This document shows positions 35,776-47,593 of a stretch of 64,000 bases of DNA, in pieces; position 1 is the first letter of the stretch; every line of letters starts with the position of its first letter. Under the pieces are notes generated by a model. The model did no database searches and was not told the DNA's origin. It saw nothing but the letters and a program-made list of their open reading frames with translations. The translations under genes and the position numbers were made by a program. Source of the stretch: Hymenolepis diminuta (Eukaryota; Platyhelminthes; Cestoda; Cyclophyllidea; Hymenolepididae); the NCBI GenBank assembly GCA_900708905.1, contig CAADRB010000033.1, forward strand, positions 1,662,703 through 1,726,702. Direction: 5' to 3'.

Positions 35776-36589
35776 GTGTTTACGTGTCGATGCCTGTTTT
35801 AACTAACTAGCAAACGCATTTTTAAAGGGCCATGGGGGTAGATTGTACACTGGGTGGTGCTGTACTTACACCTCCATCGTTGTGGCGCAGTAAATTCGAC
35901 AACACCACGGTAACTAAGTATTGTATATATTTACATCCCTCCTATGACTGTCTGGTATATTCTCATCTTATTTTACCTGCTAATCATACCTGTAATATCA
36001 AATGAATACATAAGGGCTCCTTATTCATTTTTTTACTTAGCCTTGCTACTTATATTAACTTCCAATTTTGCAATGAAGCATTTAACTGTGACATGCAAAT
36101 TTCAAATTTATGGTGGTTGAATCTGACATATTTTCACCATGTACTGCTGCATTTTGCAAAATTTATCAACTCTCATTCATTTTTTACATACTTCACGTGG
36201 GCTAAATTCTTACCATTTTCGTCCTTTAAACTCATACGATTTGTTTCATTATCACGTAAATTCCACTCGTTTTAATCGTGATTAAGGAATCACATCTCTG
36301 AAGAACTGCCAAATGGACACGGAAATACGTCTACTGGAAATTGTCTGCATCTTAAATATTTCTTTCTTTTTTTTAAGGATAAGAATCCCTTCTGATTTAA
36401 TAATATTATCCTTCATTTATCTGGTTTTCTCAGATATCATGTGTGAAACTCGAATCCCAAATTTGGCAAGAGTTACTGTAGTGTAGATAAATTCCCCGTA
36501 GCATCATGGATCAATATCCATTCCTCTTTAATACTAAGGAACCCAAATAGTTTCGGTGCCAAAATCCGTTTAGTTTGGCGTTTGGAAGC

Positions 36590-37052
36590 AGCCACACGCT
36601 TACGCGATCAATATCGTCTCTATCAGCCTCCCCCCCTTTCCGCCCCTTCCTACTCAAATTTCGATCGGACAGGTTAATACTGGTAGCCATTAACACCTCT
36701 TGCCATGGTTTTACCAAGCAGAAGGTTTGCAAGTGAGAAGATAGTAATTGAATGCACACTCGGGGAACAGCTGACAGACGCACGTACTGACGCACCGTGT
36801 GCGTGAGTGGTAGAAGAACATGCATTTCTTATTGGTGTGTACTGCCACGTGTGCGTACGCAATTGTCTATTCCCTTTCCTATACAGCCGATCAAATATTT
36901 CGCGCACACATCCCTGCACTTGGTGCCATGTGCGCACTTCTTGAGCCTATTTAAGAGCGTTTGTGGGTCTGGTTTTTCAGTAAATCGTACAATTCTCCGC
37001 CACATTTTGTGCTAAAAAATTTCACGGAGATAAACAAACACATTCTCTTATG
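36590..37052 (+). promoter_or_regulatory. Promoter and exon 1 of zinc-finger copy B
   Basis: Aligned with 6150-6540 (copy C) and, from about 36805, with 11745-11990 (copy A). It contains CAAATATTTCGCGC near 36893, an E-box-like CATGTG near 36929 where A and C have CACGTG, then CGCAC, and a TATTTAA box at 36948-36954. TTCAGT near 36978 fits an initiator. Exon 1 ends in ATG at 37050-37052, immediately before the donor GTGAGT. After splicing this ATG would stand in frame directly before the ATG of exon 2, giving Met-Met-Asp. Confidence 0.7.
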
Positions 37053-37375
37053 GTGAGTTTGACAACTATTTTAATTCTCCACACTTTTAATACCCCTTCT
37101 CCTTGATTGGTTCTATACTTTTGGATGTGCGTTAAATGGGACAGAAATTTCCTCCAATGGGACTGCGGCCACTACGTTCCCCGCATAGTCAATTTGACCA
37201 TTAGGGATTCAGCCCGAGATTACGTTGACGATTCTTACTTAAATACCACTTAATTCTTAATCTTTTAAATTTAAGTTTCCCAGTCCAAATAGGAGAATTT
37301 TATTCATAGATTAAGGTTCGTGTTTTAATACACAAATTTGGATTAATGAATTTCAATAAATTTCGCATTTTTCAG
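37053..37375 (+). other. 5' intron of zinc-finger copy B
   Basis: Donor GTGAGT at 37053, acceptor GCATTTTTCAG ending at 37375, 323 bases. It is strongly similar to the copy A intron over its whole length; the longest shared run covers about 37258-37313. The CCAAT block is kept. Copy C has lost the intron together with the N-terminal coding region. Confidence 0.75.
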
Positions 37376-38905
37376 ATGGATCTACTATTCAGCAATCCAG
37401 GGTTTAACACCAATAATCTATTATCACAGGGGCTTCCTGATTTTCTGAAAAGTGGATTCAATCTCAACGATTTGCATTTCGATCTTCTCACTGGCAAACA
37501 GGAGAGTCCTTCTTCTACCTCACCAGAAAATAATGCTTCCTCACCATCTACACCTCCCGCATTCCCTTCAGCGCCTTTTCCAGCATCTGAGAGGCCTTAT
37601 GATGGAGCGGTTGCCAATGATGACTCCCTGAAAGATAAGCTAAGGCAAGCGCTTAGAGACATCATTCCACACAAATCCAGCTTGCAACTCCAAGTGCTAG
37701 TTGCTTACACTGTTGATGACAACAAAAAAGATGTTATTGTTATTAATGAAACTTTCAACCAGACGAAGCCAGATCCCTCGCTAACCACTACAACTAGCAA
37801 CGTTCTCGATCTTTCTCAAAGACCTACCGAAACCTCGCTTAATCCTCCTACCTCAGGAAATGAACTTGGCAACTTGTTGTCAGCTCCAACAATGCCATTT
37901 GCAAATCTTCTTCCTTATCAATCGGCACCTCTTGGTTTTTCTCCTCAAACTCCCAATCCCTTAAATTTGAACCAAGAGAGCATGATGCAATTGTTGCGAG
38001 TCTTCTTAACTAATGCTAATACCCCCAATGTTAATCCGCTTCAATCCACCGTCAATCCATTTAATTTCTCATTACCATCCAATCTTCCGCCTCTTCCTAC
38101 ACCCACTACAACCACTGTGGATATGAAAACGTTCACTGAAGTTGCACCGAATGTCACAATCACTAATTGTGATAACATCCTATCCACTTCGCAACTTGGA
38201 AGTACCAACAAGCCCTCGGTATCACTTTCAAATACAAACGACAGTGGAAGTCGAGGTTCATCCCCACTTTCTAATCATGGCTCATCTTCTTCACCGACAA
38301 CGACCTCCCGACCACTTTCAAAGGTTCCAAGTCAGGCTCTATTCAGCAGACGCTATGTTCATCCTCGACGCTTCATTTGCAACCAGTGTAGAGAGCAGTT
38401 TTCGTCTCTTACTGAATTGACTCGACACACTCTGGATATTCACTCTTCATTCCGGTGTAATTACTGTAATGCAAAGTTCACTCAAAGGTCAAACCTCCAA
38501 AGACACTCACTGAAACATGTGGGATTCAAGCCCTTCACTTGTAATATTTGCAACAAAGAGTACTACAGGAAGGATCATCTTGTCAGACATATTGAAGTGA
38601 CCCATCCTGATGTCGATCCCCGATTGAACATCACCACTCGTCTTAGTTCCTCAGAGTGTCTTGAATTCCTTGACAACTTGCATCTTATGGGAAATCCCGA
38701 TTTGAGATTCGAAGACGCCAATAATAGTGCTCAATCCTCGCTAAATGGAACGAATCAGGGTTCTGTAAACTCGCCCGCAAAATCTGACGAGGGATTCATG
38801 TTGACCAACGAAGGTCCTTCTCTTACACCGGTTGCTCAAGAGAGTACTGCACTTTCAATCAATCAGGCTGTTGAACAATCTTCTTTTCAACCAATGGAAA
38901 ATTAA
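37376..38905 (+). CDS. C2H2 zinc-finger protein, copy B (full length)
   Basis: An uninterrupted 509-residue protein starting at the ATG directly after the splice acceptor (the in-frame ATG at 37346 lies in the intron). Order: polar low-complexity N-terminus; a conserved module at about 76-133 with LRQALRDIIPHK and AYTVDDN; a long Ser/Thr/Pro/Asn-rich linker with a TTVDMKTFTEVAPN string shared with copy A; three fingers at about 335-356, 361-381 and 389-410, spaced C-x2-C-x12-H-x3/4-H with the core Phe/Tyr and Leu in place; and a 99-residue tail. The links between fingers are not the canonical TGEKP type. C2H2 arrays of three fingers usually bind a site of about nine bases; nuclear regulation is inferred and no target is known. 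I do not recognise the gene or the N-terminal module. This is the only copy with intact fingers and tail. Confidence 0.85.
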   Translation: MDLLFSNPGFNTNNLLSQGLPDFLKSGFNLNDLHFDLLTGKQESPSSTSPENNASSPSTPPAFPSAPFPASERPYDGAVANDDSLKDKLRQALRDIIPHKSSLQLQVLVAYTVDDNKKDVIVINETFNQTKPDPSLTTTTSNVLDLSQRPTETSLNPPTSGNELGNLLSAPTMPFANLLPYQSAPLGFSPQTPNPLNLNQESMMQLLRVFLTNANTPNVNPLQSTVNPFNFSLPSNLPPLPTPTTTTVDMKTFTEVAPNVTITNCDNILSTSQLGSTNKPSVSLSNTNDSGSRGSSPLSNHGSSSSPTTTSRPLSKVPSQALFSRRYVHPRRFICNQCREQFSSLTELTRHTLDIHSSFRCNYCNAKFTQRSNLQRHSLKHVGFKPFTCNICNKEYYRKDHLVRHIEVTHPDVDPRLNITTRLSSSECLEFLDNLHLMGNPDLRFEDANNSAQSSLNGTNQGSVNSPAKSDEGFMLTNEGPSLTPVAQESTALSINQAVEQSSFQPMEN

Positions 38906-39660
38906 AACTAGTTCTCACTAACTCAAGCTGCTGTTGTTGCATTTCAAAGGCGATATATTATGAATCCCCATGTCAATTTTTTCTAGCTGTCTATTTATAA
39001 TTTCGTCCTCATCTTGTATATGAAACTCATCCACAATACACTACACTTTCTCTTCCTAAGCATTCTATCTTTCACAGGCACCCTAGTCTTTTGTAATGTG
39101 CTATCTTACTCTAATCATCGTACACGCATTATAATTATTTTGTCTTTCTAGTGTACATATTTATATTATAATAGTATTATAATCTGTGAGCTTTTTCTCA
39201 TTTGGTCTTTTGTTTATTTTTTTAAATGGGCGGTATTCAAGTGGGACATTACACGTGTCTGTCATGAGATTCTGGGTTATCACATTTAGATTCACGTTTT
39301 GTCAGGTTGATGTCTTTATAGTGATTATATAAGCCGATCTTACTTTTAAATGAACAATTTAATTTAGAGAATGTATCTTATTGCGGTAAATCATGATAAC
39401 AACTGTCCAGTTGATAACACTTGAATAAGTCTACTATCAAGATGAGTATCCTATTACGTCTAATCTAGGAGAGGAAAAGGAGAAGATGTAAAAACGCAAT
39501 TGTATTCACTTATCAGACTATCGAGTGCGCAGAGTTTTCAGCTTGCTTTTTCTGATATTTGGGTGTTATTTGTGAATATTAATAATTATGACCTAGCTCA
39601 AATTTAAGAATTTGTGGTGTCATTTTTACATCGTTTTCGAAGCGTGGATAAAATTAGATA
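38906..39660 (+). other. 3' flank of zinc-finger copy B
   Basis: Non-coding, pyrimidine-rich, closely similar to the copy A flank up to about 39190 and then to the copy C flank up to at least 39590. ACACGTGTCTGT near 39252 and TACTATCAAGATG near 39431 are shared landmarks. No plain AATAAA is seen, so the polyadenylation site is unknown. Confidence 0.6.
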
Positions 39661-40245
39661 TTACCTTTCTGCGGCATTGGTCCGTAAATAGTTATGGATG
39701 ATATAACGATAGACAACACTTCTTTAAATTTGATTCAGCTAGAGGTTGAATTTTGAAATTGTTGGAATTCCCCATATTTGCAGAACAGTAAGCGCTTCTG
39801 TGACCTTGAAACATTCCTTGTACTTTATGAACATTCTCAAGCATTAAACTTATATCTTATTAAGATCTGAAGCTAGATTAGAACAGTCAAGAAAGTGAGA
39901 TAAACTTGGTTATGCTTCTCCACCATTAATAAATGAGCATTCAAGCTTTCGAATGCGCTTCGCTTATCTTGACTTATACGAAATAATTGATCACGAAAAT
40001 TAATAAATTCGTACAGTTCATCTATGAATTATCTCTTATTTATATCTTCTGTTATCAAAGGAATAATTACCGATTTGCGATATACGTGGTTATAAAAGTG
40101 CGTAGGTTTAAAATATTTATTCTTGTAAACGGACAACTTCAACTCTGAACCCCAAATTTAAAGTGTTTCAAACCGAGAAGGTCCGAAGAGTGAAGAAGGA
40201 TAAATAACTAATTCAGCTGAAAAGAATTTTTCAATTCTAAATCTG
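39661..40245. other. Region without a recognised gene
   Basis: AT-rich spacer between the copy B flank and R copy 4. No open frames or recognised repeats. Confidence 0.45.
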
Positions 40246-40660
40246 CAAATTTGCATCTTCTTTCCGGGTAGAAATTTGTTGTTAGGCATTCATCTTTAAC
40301 TCACATCTCAAGTATTATCAAAATATGTGTGACTGAGAAATATACTTCTATTTTTAAAACTGAAGAACTTTAGTATTAATCAGTTCTCGTGTAGACATTG
40401 GACATGATAAGAACACATAGACGGTTTAATGTTACATTCGAATTATACACCAACAGTTGTCAGCAGTTTCTTGAACCGTACGAGACATCGTTAGAGAATT
40501 TGTGGCCTAGAGTTTTGTCGGATAGTTCAACTACCATATTATTATGGCTCACGACATGACAGACAAATTGGACCTCCTGCCGTAGTGGAAAGCAGCTGAA
40601 ATGCAATAATTGATAAAGGTGAGGAAGCCAATCAGACCTTGAGAATTAAAGTTAGAATAT
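40246..40660 (+). repeat. Young repeat R, copy 4 (5' part only)
   Basis: Matches 14394-14809 of R copy 2 over its whole length. Differences concentrate in the first 40 bases; only a few single changes follow (for example GACATGAC for GACAAGAC near 40554). The match stops abruptly after GTTAGAATAT. Like copy 2, it lies downstream of a zinc-finger gene in the same orientation. Confidence 0.9.
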
Positions 40661-43600
40661 CGAAAGAGTACTGCTTTATTCGGTTTTTTTTAAATAGGGT
40701 TGAAATATATTCATTTAGAGGCTAGTTTTCTGCTTCATGTCCCACATTTCAAATTTCATGATTCGCCTCTGGATCACTGAACAAGTTTCTACCCAGATTG
40801 TTCAGTGCTAATTAATCTAACCGGTCTTTCAACTCATTTTTTTCTTTTAAAGTGGTGTTACTTCTAAATTGTCTTATGTACTAACAAACTGTACAACTTT
40901 TAAAGCGCGATATCTAGGTCATAGAAACATTATGCACGTTTTCTATTTCACTCCGACGACAGATTTTCTCTTTCTCTTTTTTTTGCATAATCAATGGGAA
41001 ATTTACGAGACATTTAATTATGTGAATTTACCAGGGAGAGAGGTTGTAAGCTGATACATTAGAACAAGCTTCCCATAAATTTTCACAAATCTCAAAACCG
41101 CATTCTCTCAAACGGTTTTAGTGTTTTTTTCCTTCTCTTTTTATATGAATACAAAAGCTTTATTCACATCAAGTAGGCTCTGCCGTTTCATGCGGGATTC
41201 AGTGTTAATAAGCAAAGTAGAATGTCTTTAGCAAGGGCAGTGTTAAGCTAATTTGTCTTTATTTTATCTACCACGGATAATAAATACTTCGTTGATCAGT
41301 GTAGTTATTTCAAGAATTGTTAGTAATGTATTGTTATATTTATGGTTAGGATAACAGTTAATCTTATTATTATCAATGATAAAACAAAAAATTCAAGTTT
41401 AATCATGGAAAAGTATTTCAACAAGGAGAACAATTAAATAATCCAATAAGAAGTGAGAGGGAGAAGGTTTGGAGGAGAGTTTTGGTTCATCTGAACCCAA
41501 TTTTTGCTTAATGATAATAGTTTAGGTTAGTTTATAAGCTCTCTGTCCTCGACATTTAAAGCTTGTTAACCAGTGGAATAAAATGAATTTTTATTCATGT
41601 TATCTCGAAAGGTTTGCCTTTTTAATAGCCAAGATACCACCGAAGATATTTTTAACATAGCGGAGCTCACTAGAATTCACATAAGATGCCATACTGATAT
41701 TGAAAAATCATACTAATTTTGTTGCAAAAGAGAAGGGGATAGACACATTCTTCCAGTCTTTTAAATTTACATAGCAATAAATATAAGAATTCTTCAGATT
41801 TCAGTAATTTTTCTCGAGATTTTAAATATAAAAATCAGGGGAAATCTTGGTTCCTTATTGACTGGAATCTACTGCTATTTCTAACTCGACAAATTATCGT
41901 TTCTGACTACCAAAATATAGTAGCGCCCAAAGGTACTAAAGCAACAAGAAGAAAACGTCTGTTTGAAACCCTAATTTCGTAGTAAATATTAGTACACTTT
42001 TTAACTAAAAGGATGAACTTATGGAATAAAAGATACTTCGTCATCCGAAAGGGTCCTTATGTCCACAGAAGGGATTTATCGAAGTACTAATAGTAAATCC
42101 TTTCGAGTGTGAGTTTCTCATCGGGGAATTTCTACAATCTCTTTCCACTTTCTCAGATATGAAATGAAAAAAATATTTCATTTATTTGTTACTTGGGAGT
42201 TGAATAAACAAGTTGCGTTAACGTGATTCATCGCACATGCTCCCAAATTTAATGAGGAAATTAGTCTAATCAGACTGACAGACTTATGGCTCTCCTAAAC
42301 ACTTTGAGAAGGCAACTCTTAGGATTTAGCTCAAACAACACCACTACTTGTAAAGAGCTAAATCAGCAGATTCTTCTGGGGAAGTTCAACAACAAGGAAG
42401 ACTTCCCCTTTGGACTCTTAACTTCTTTTGAGCCGTTAGGTACTGAGGAAAATTGGAAAATCATTGATAAGACAAGAAAGACCTTGAATTGACCGGACTC
42501 TCATCGGTAAAACAGTCATAAATTTCGTTTCCCGCCACAAAAGTGCCGAAGGTATAATGATATCCGCTAAAGGAAAGCAACACCATTGTACAATCGATGG
42601 AATCACTGTTTCTCAGGTTTAATGATTAATAAGGAATTTTAGACCCAATTTCCAATTGTTTTAAATCTAGTAAGAGACAGGGGGCATTGAAACATCACAT
42701 ATCATATTGTCATTCGCAAAGTCAACATCAGACTTATTGTGAATTTCTTCAAAATAGCAGTACACAGTCTTCCAAGCCGAGAAGTGAGGTTAAAGTTTTT
42801 GAATACCATGGACCCAAACTTCCTACTCTTCCCCCAAATCATTTTCTCTTAGTTATAGCGATCTCTCTGCCGGTCCGGATAGTATACTGTAGACTAACTT
42901 TATAAATGAATGAGCATATTGCTGTAATCAGAGTTCCAAACAAGGAATAAATAGTCGGCGAATAAGAAATTACATATCTGAATGCCACTAAGATTTATGG
43001 CTGCCTCTTAATATTAAGATTTCAAGCTAGAGACCAACCAAACCAACTGTTTCATAGTGTGAAAAGCGACGAAATGAAAATAAATAGATCCTCAGTTATG
43101 AATGCAGGATAGGCGAAACCACTTCTCCCTACAAAACAGTACAATTCAGTAGGTTAACCCTCTTTTACAATCAAACGAATTAGAACGGATTTATGGAAAT
43201 TGTACATGTATATAGGAAAATTCTGCCATCTAGATCAATAGCCTTCGAAACCAGGTCCAGATGAACATAACATACTCAACAACCTCACTCCTAAAAAGAT
43301 GAATAGGTAATGAGAAGTCAGTTACTGAGAAATCTTCAACTTGCAATTTTACTTCAACATGCAAGTTATATTGCGATTTATTATCTTAAATGCGAACTCT
43401 ATGGGATCAGTTCCTATCAAATTAGTTTAACATTATTGTTATTATTAATTATTAATAAACTGATTAGAAAATATGCTTCCCTCAAAATAAAGAAAAGCGA
43501 AACAATTTCTTGACGTATTGGGCCTTTGAATCTGTCCGCTTTCACTCTTAACCTCTAAACTCTAATCTACATTCAACTCGGTCTGTTAAAACGACCAGAA
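40661..43600. other. Region without a recognised gene
   Basis: About 3 kb without a supportable gene. Open frames at 42286-42492, 42687-42905 and 43310-43513 are short, and no family or splice context is recognised. No repeats shared with other parts of the window were noticed. Confidence 0.5.
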
Positions 43601-46599
43601 TAGAGCCCCCTCGCTTAACACTAAAATGAAAATGGAGAATTAAAAAATCTAATGTCAACAAAGAGGAACAAGGTTTTGATTTTGAGACAGTGCAAATCAG
43701 ATCTAAAAACCTCACTCGAGGATTTTAAGACAAGATCAGTCACTCGCAAAAGACCATTTATCAAAGACACGAAGACGGCAAATGAGAGACACGGCAAAAA
43801 AAGAGTACGAGAGACAAGGCGGTAGAGAGGGGGGAATACCAACTGCTTGTTTCTCCAGGCAGGTACTACTTTGTCTAGACTATCACCATTTTGTTGGTGT
43901 GGGTGGTGGGTTTGTTTTTCATCAGTTTGTCGGGACACCGTTGTGATTTAATTAGCTTCTTAGTGTTGATTGTTGTTGACCCAAGTGACTTCAAAATTGG
44001 AAATCCGTTTCCTGCTTGGATAACTGACGTGCTAAGGCTGTGAGGGTGACAATCTCTCAATTTCCATCTCACCGGCTAATGGTAATTAACAGCACCGGCA
44101 ACGGCCTTAAATTCGTGTTCTAGGGAAAGATGGGTATTAAGAGCGAAGAGGTTCAGATAAACAATCCTGACTAACATAAACATGCACAGCAGATCCAGTG
44201 GGTAAGTAGGCTGTCTCTATTAGGTCGTAGGTGGGCGAGATTTTAAAACTCTTATTTTTGTTATAATGTGAAACCGAATGTGCAAAACGTGGACTCGAAT
44301 TCCACCAACGCAAAAACTGAAAACATATAGATTAAACCACACTTCCGATTAATGGGAGTCAATTTAATTGTCGCAAGAGCTAAGAATATGAAAACCTATA
44401 TTTTAGTTTGGTGCAGACGACGGGAAGGATAGTTTCAGCTGTGCTCATTATGTATAGTACTCTATTGCACAAATCTTATGCTTGGTTGCAAAAAACTGGG
44501 AACAATATTCTTAACTGTACCACATTAACTATCTAATCTAAGTTTTGAGGTGCCCATTATTGAGCTCTTCTAATCGTTAGAATTCATTTTGTTTCCGATT
44601 TGACCAAAGTGATTAGTCCATATAAAAGACGTGAATTTGACAGGGCAGGAAATACCTTATAATATTATGTTTGCGAGGGAAGTGATGTTGTAAGATTTCT
44701 GTTAGAAAAAAGTATCAAATGCTTTTGATATCGAATTGTGAAGTTGATGTATCATTGAGGTCTTTTTGAATCCAGACACTTGAACATATATTAATTAGTG
44801 AGCAGAGAGAATAATTTTATTCCCATACATTTTCGTATTTATGTATTTGATATCAAAAAAGACATATACGTCTTAGTAGATTGGATTGTGAGTAGCTGTC
44901 CCACTTACCCAACGGTTTGTTAGCATCAAGCTATTCTTGTCCGAATTCCCCCTAAAACGGGTTCAATAAATGACATCTTCATCTCCTTTCAATTGTTTAT
45001 CTGCACTAGTGCAAGTACTTTACAATAACTCGGAAGAAATTTCAGGGAGGGGGAGATAAAAGGCGCAAAGTGGTTTTCGTTTATTGCCAGCAGATACTGA
45101 ACTAAATACTTTCTCAAGATTTACACTAGAAACAAATAACCACTAGATGCGGTTGTTGTTACCTTATTTAGTTCCAAACCGATCACTCTTGCTCTCAGTT
45201 GGATAAGACCCGATTTGTGAAATTAAAATATGAATAGAAAACTTTATCCATTTTCGCCAAACAACTTTCCAAATCAAACTCGATTGATGTTAATACTCAA
45301 TACTATCTCATTTCTGACCCTTAAACTTTCCTTAAGGCCAATGACACGCCAGAATAACTCGAAATATAGAGGAATCATTACTCTTTATGACCGGAATCTC
45401 CTATTTTCAACTTCTCCTCCTTCAGTAAATGTTTGTGTGTGTGTGTGTGTATATATCTCGTACCTTTATTACAAGTATTAAAAATCATAAAATTTCTCAT
45501 CAAATGTACGGTACGAAACTACCTTCAAATAAGGGGGTGCGAGGAATTCGGTATAATTTGTAAGTTAAATCTCCTAACTAAACTCGTTACTCGTGTACTT
45601 TAACTGGGAAATTTGCATTAATTAGTGCATACTGATTTTAGGATTTCCATGCCATAGAATTAGGAGTTTAAAAATGACTTTCACATTACTAATGAATTAA
45701 ATGGGAACAAAATTAGGTTCTCCATTTGCCAGTTCATGATAAGAAACTTAATTGATCTTGAATTAGAATGATCATATAGGATAGACAACTTTTCACCTTT
45801 TCATCGGTGGGTCTATTGAGGAAAATGAGTTTTATATTTTCTTTAAACCGATTAATTTCACAAATAACTCATGAAATGAGCGCGCGGATCAATCCCTTTC
45901 CGCAAAGTTGAAAGGTCCAATCTTCAAAGTCGGGTCTCTAAAATTTTCCCCAAAATCTTATTCTGTAATTTTCTGTTCTCACAATGGAGCTGATAATAGT
46001 AGAAAATTTAATCGAAATAGTCTTACTTGTGGTTTTGATTTAGTTAACACCATTCTTCATAACGCGCTATTTCAAATCTCCATTTGAATGTCAATTAGGC
46101 ATTAAGAATATGACGAAGCGTCAGGTACGAGCTGTGATCAATATCGATTATTCATCTTTAGGATAAAAATTTCCCTATCGAAATGGTTCTCATATTAAAG
46201 TAATACTAGGATGAAATCAAAATGTTATATCGAACTAAGTAACATTACTTTTAATGCAATTAAATTTGTCGAAGCTCACTTTACGAAAAGGTAACACAAA
46301 TGTTAGAAGTCATATTGCTTTTAAACCCACTTTAAGAATGAAGAAGTAAAGTAAGATGAATTTATTCAGCCACGTGTACCTTGCATAGATTTTATCGATT
46401 TTCTGTTCACGAGCTAGTGAAGAAAGGAAAGCAAAATTAGGAGTTCACTGAAATATCGATTTTTTAGCTGAGGGAGTAGGGGTCAACGCACAAGCTGCAC
46501 TGATTTTCCTATAATCGATAGATGTTGAAATGGGTAGCCAATAATGGAAAAAACCGAAGTCTGTTTCTAATCCTACGTGTGTTTATACCCAAATTCTGA
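43601..46599. other. Region without a recognised gene, with a microsatellite
   Basis: Minus-strand frames at 43621-43938 and 43875-44072 overlap and match nothing known to me. A (TG)n run followed by (TA)n is at 45434-45456. Otherwise AT-rich with no recognised structure. Confidence 0.5.
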
Positions 46600-47194
46600 A
46601 TTGTGTAGCACACAAAAGAGTGCCTGTTTAAGGAGAAGTAGAACCCAAAGAGTGGGTGGGTGGGTAGGTCCTTGAGTGAATGAATCACCCCCCAAAATGG
46701 AGAGAGAAGTGAACGAGAATGAGAATCGGGTCACATAGACATCACAAAGTGTGCAAGTAGGCAGTGCTTCTGAGAGTTAGCAGAAACCACTGGGTCAGTA
46801 TTTTGGGCTGTGAGTCATCTACCTGTTATTTGCCGTGAGTGTGAGAGAATGAAAGAGTGCGCCTTGGCTGACCTGAGATACCTACCTACCTTCCTAGGTT
46901 GGGGATTTAATCTCTGCGCTCTCTTTCTCCATTCTCTACTGTGCTCGCGAAAATTTTAAACATTCACAACGAAGCTCCCGTTGATTAATTACAGGATAAC
47001 GCCACTTCAAAGATATGTTAACACATAATACTTGTCGCATTGCAATCACTATAACAGCAGCGGTAAATCTTTTTTGTTTCGTTTTCTAAGAACCACTTAC
47101 CGTTAATTCACGTCATATAATTTACTTCTACCACTTGTCATCATGACCATATTTAGTGCTAAGCTAATAGGAACAAGGAGGGCACGAATACTTG
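46600..47194. other. GC-richer block, possible regulatory region
   Basis: Visibly higher GC than the flanks, with GGGTGGGTGGGTAGG near 46654, a CCCCCC run near 46688 and a CTACCTACCTACC run near 46884. No gene recognised. Such islands in an AT-rich background can be promoters or enhancers; there is no direct evidence here. Confidence 0.3.
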
Positions 47195-47593
47195 TCATAA
47201 TTTATGTGACTTGAGGCACTGGTTACTACTGTTGTAGCTATTTAGATTGTTTATATTGACTAATTTGGTCATGTATGATGAATAAGCACGGCTAGGCAGC
47301 CATGACTCTAATCTACGTACGGTTCCACTTGCTAAACCGCAAGGTGAAGTGCAATGTGGCGATATAATCAGTTGAGTGCCCTCAAAATCCTTAAAATTCC
47401 CACATTGGATGCGAATCACACCTGAGAATACACACGCACCATATAAATCAGACTGTGTTGCCTCAAGATACACCAGATCAAACGGGCTTCCGCTGCTATC
47501 ATGCTCCGATTTAGTGTCGCCCTCCCCCCCCTCCCATCCCTTTGATGTCAAAATCCATTTAAAGTGCAACTCTGAGGATACAAGCCTATCCAC
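47195..47593 (-). other. Unassigned 132-codon open frame
   Basis: The longest open stretch outside the zinc-finger genes. The middle of the predicted peptide (about residues 38-80) is balanced in composition and includes paired Cys residues and aromatic positions, unlike the low-complexity chance frames around it. On the minus strand a TATTCTCAG string inside it could be a splice acceptor. No family is recognised, and it lies in a GC-richer block where chance frames are longer. It may be an exon of an unknown gene or nothing. Confidence 0.25.

Noticed and set aside
36511..36937. Overlapping minus-strand frames of 104 and 87 residues
   Set aside because: They lie across the copy B promoter, where conservation follows the promoter motifs; no homologous frame is kept in copies A or C.
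44289..44305. A tRNA T-arm-like hairpin, GTGGA-CTCGAAT-TCCAC
   Set aside because: The stem and seven-base loop are correct, but no matching acceptor stem or anticodon arm can be found upstream, so it is not called as a tRNA gene.
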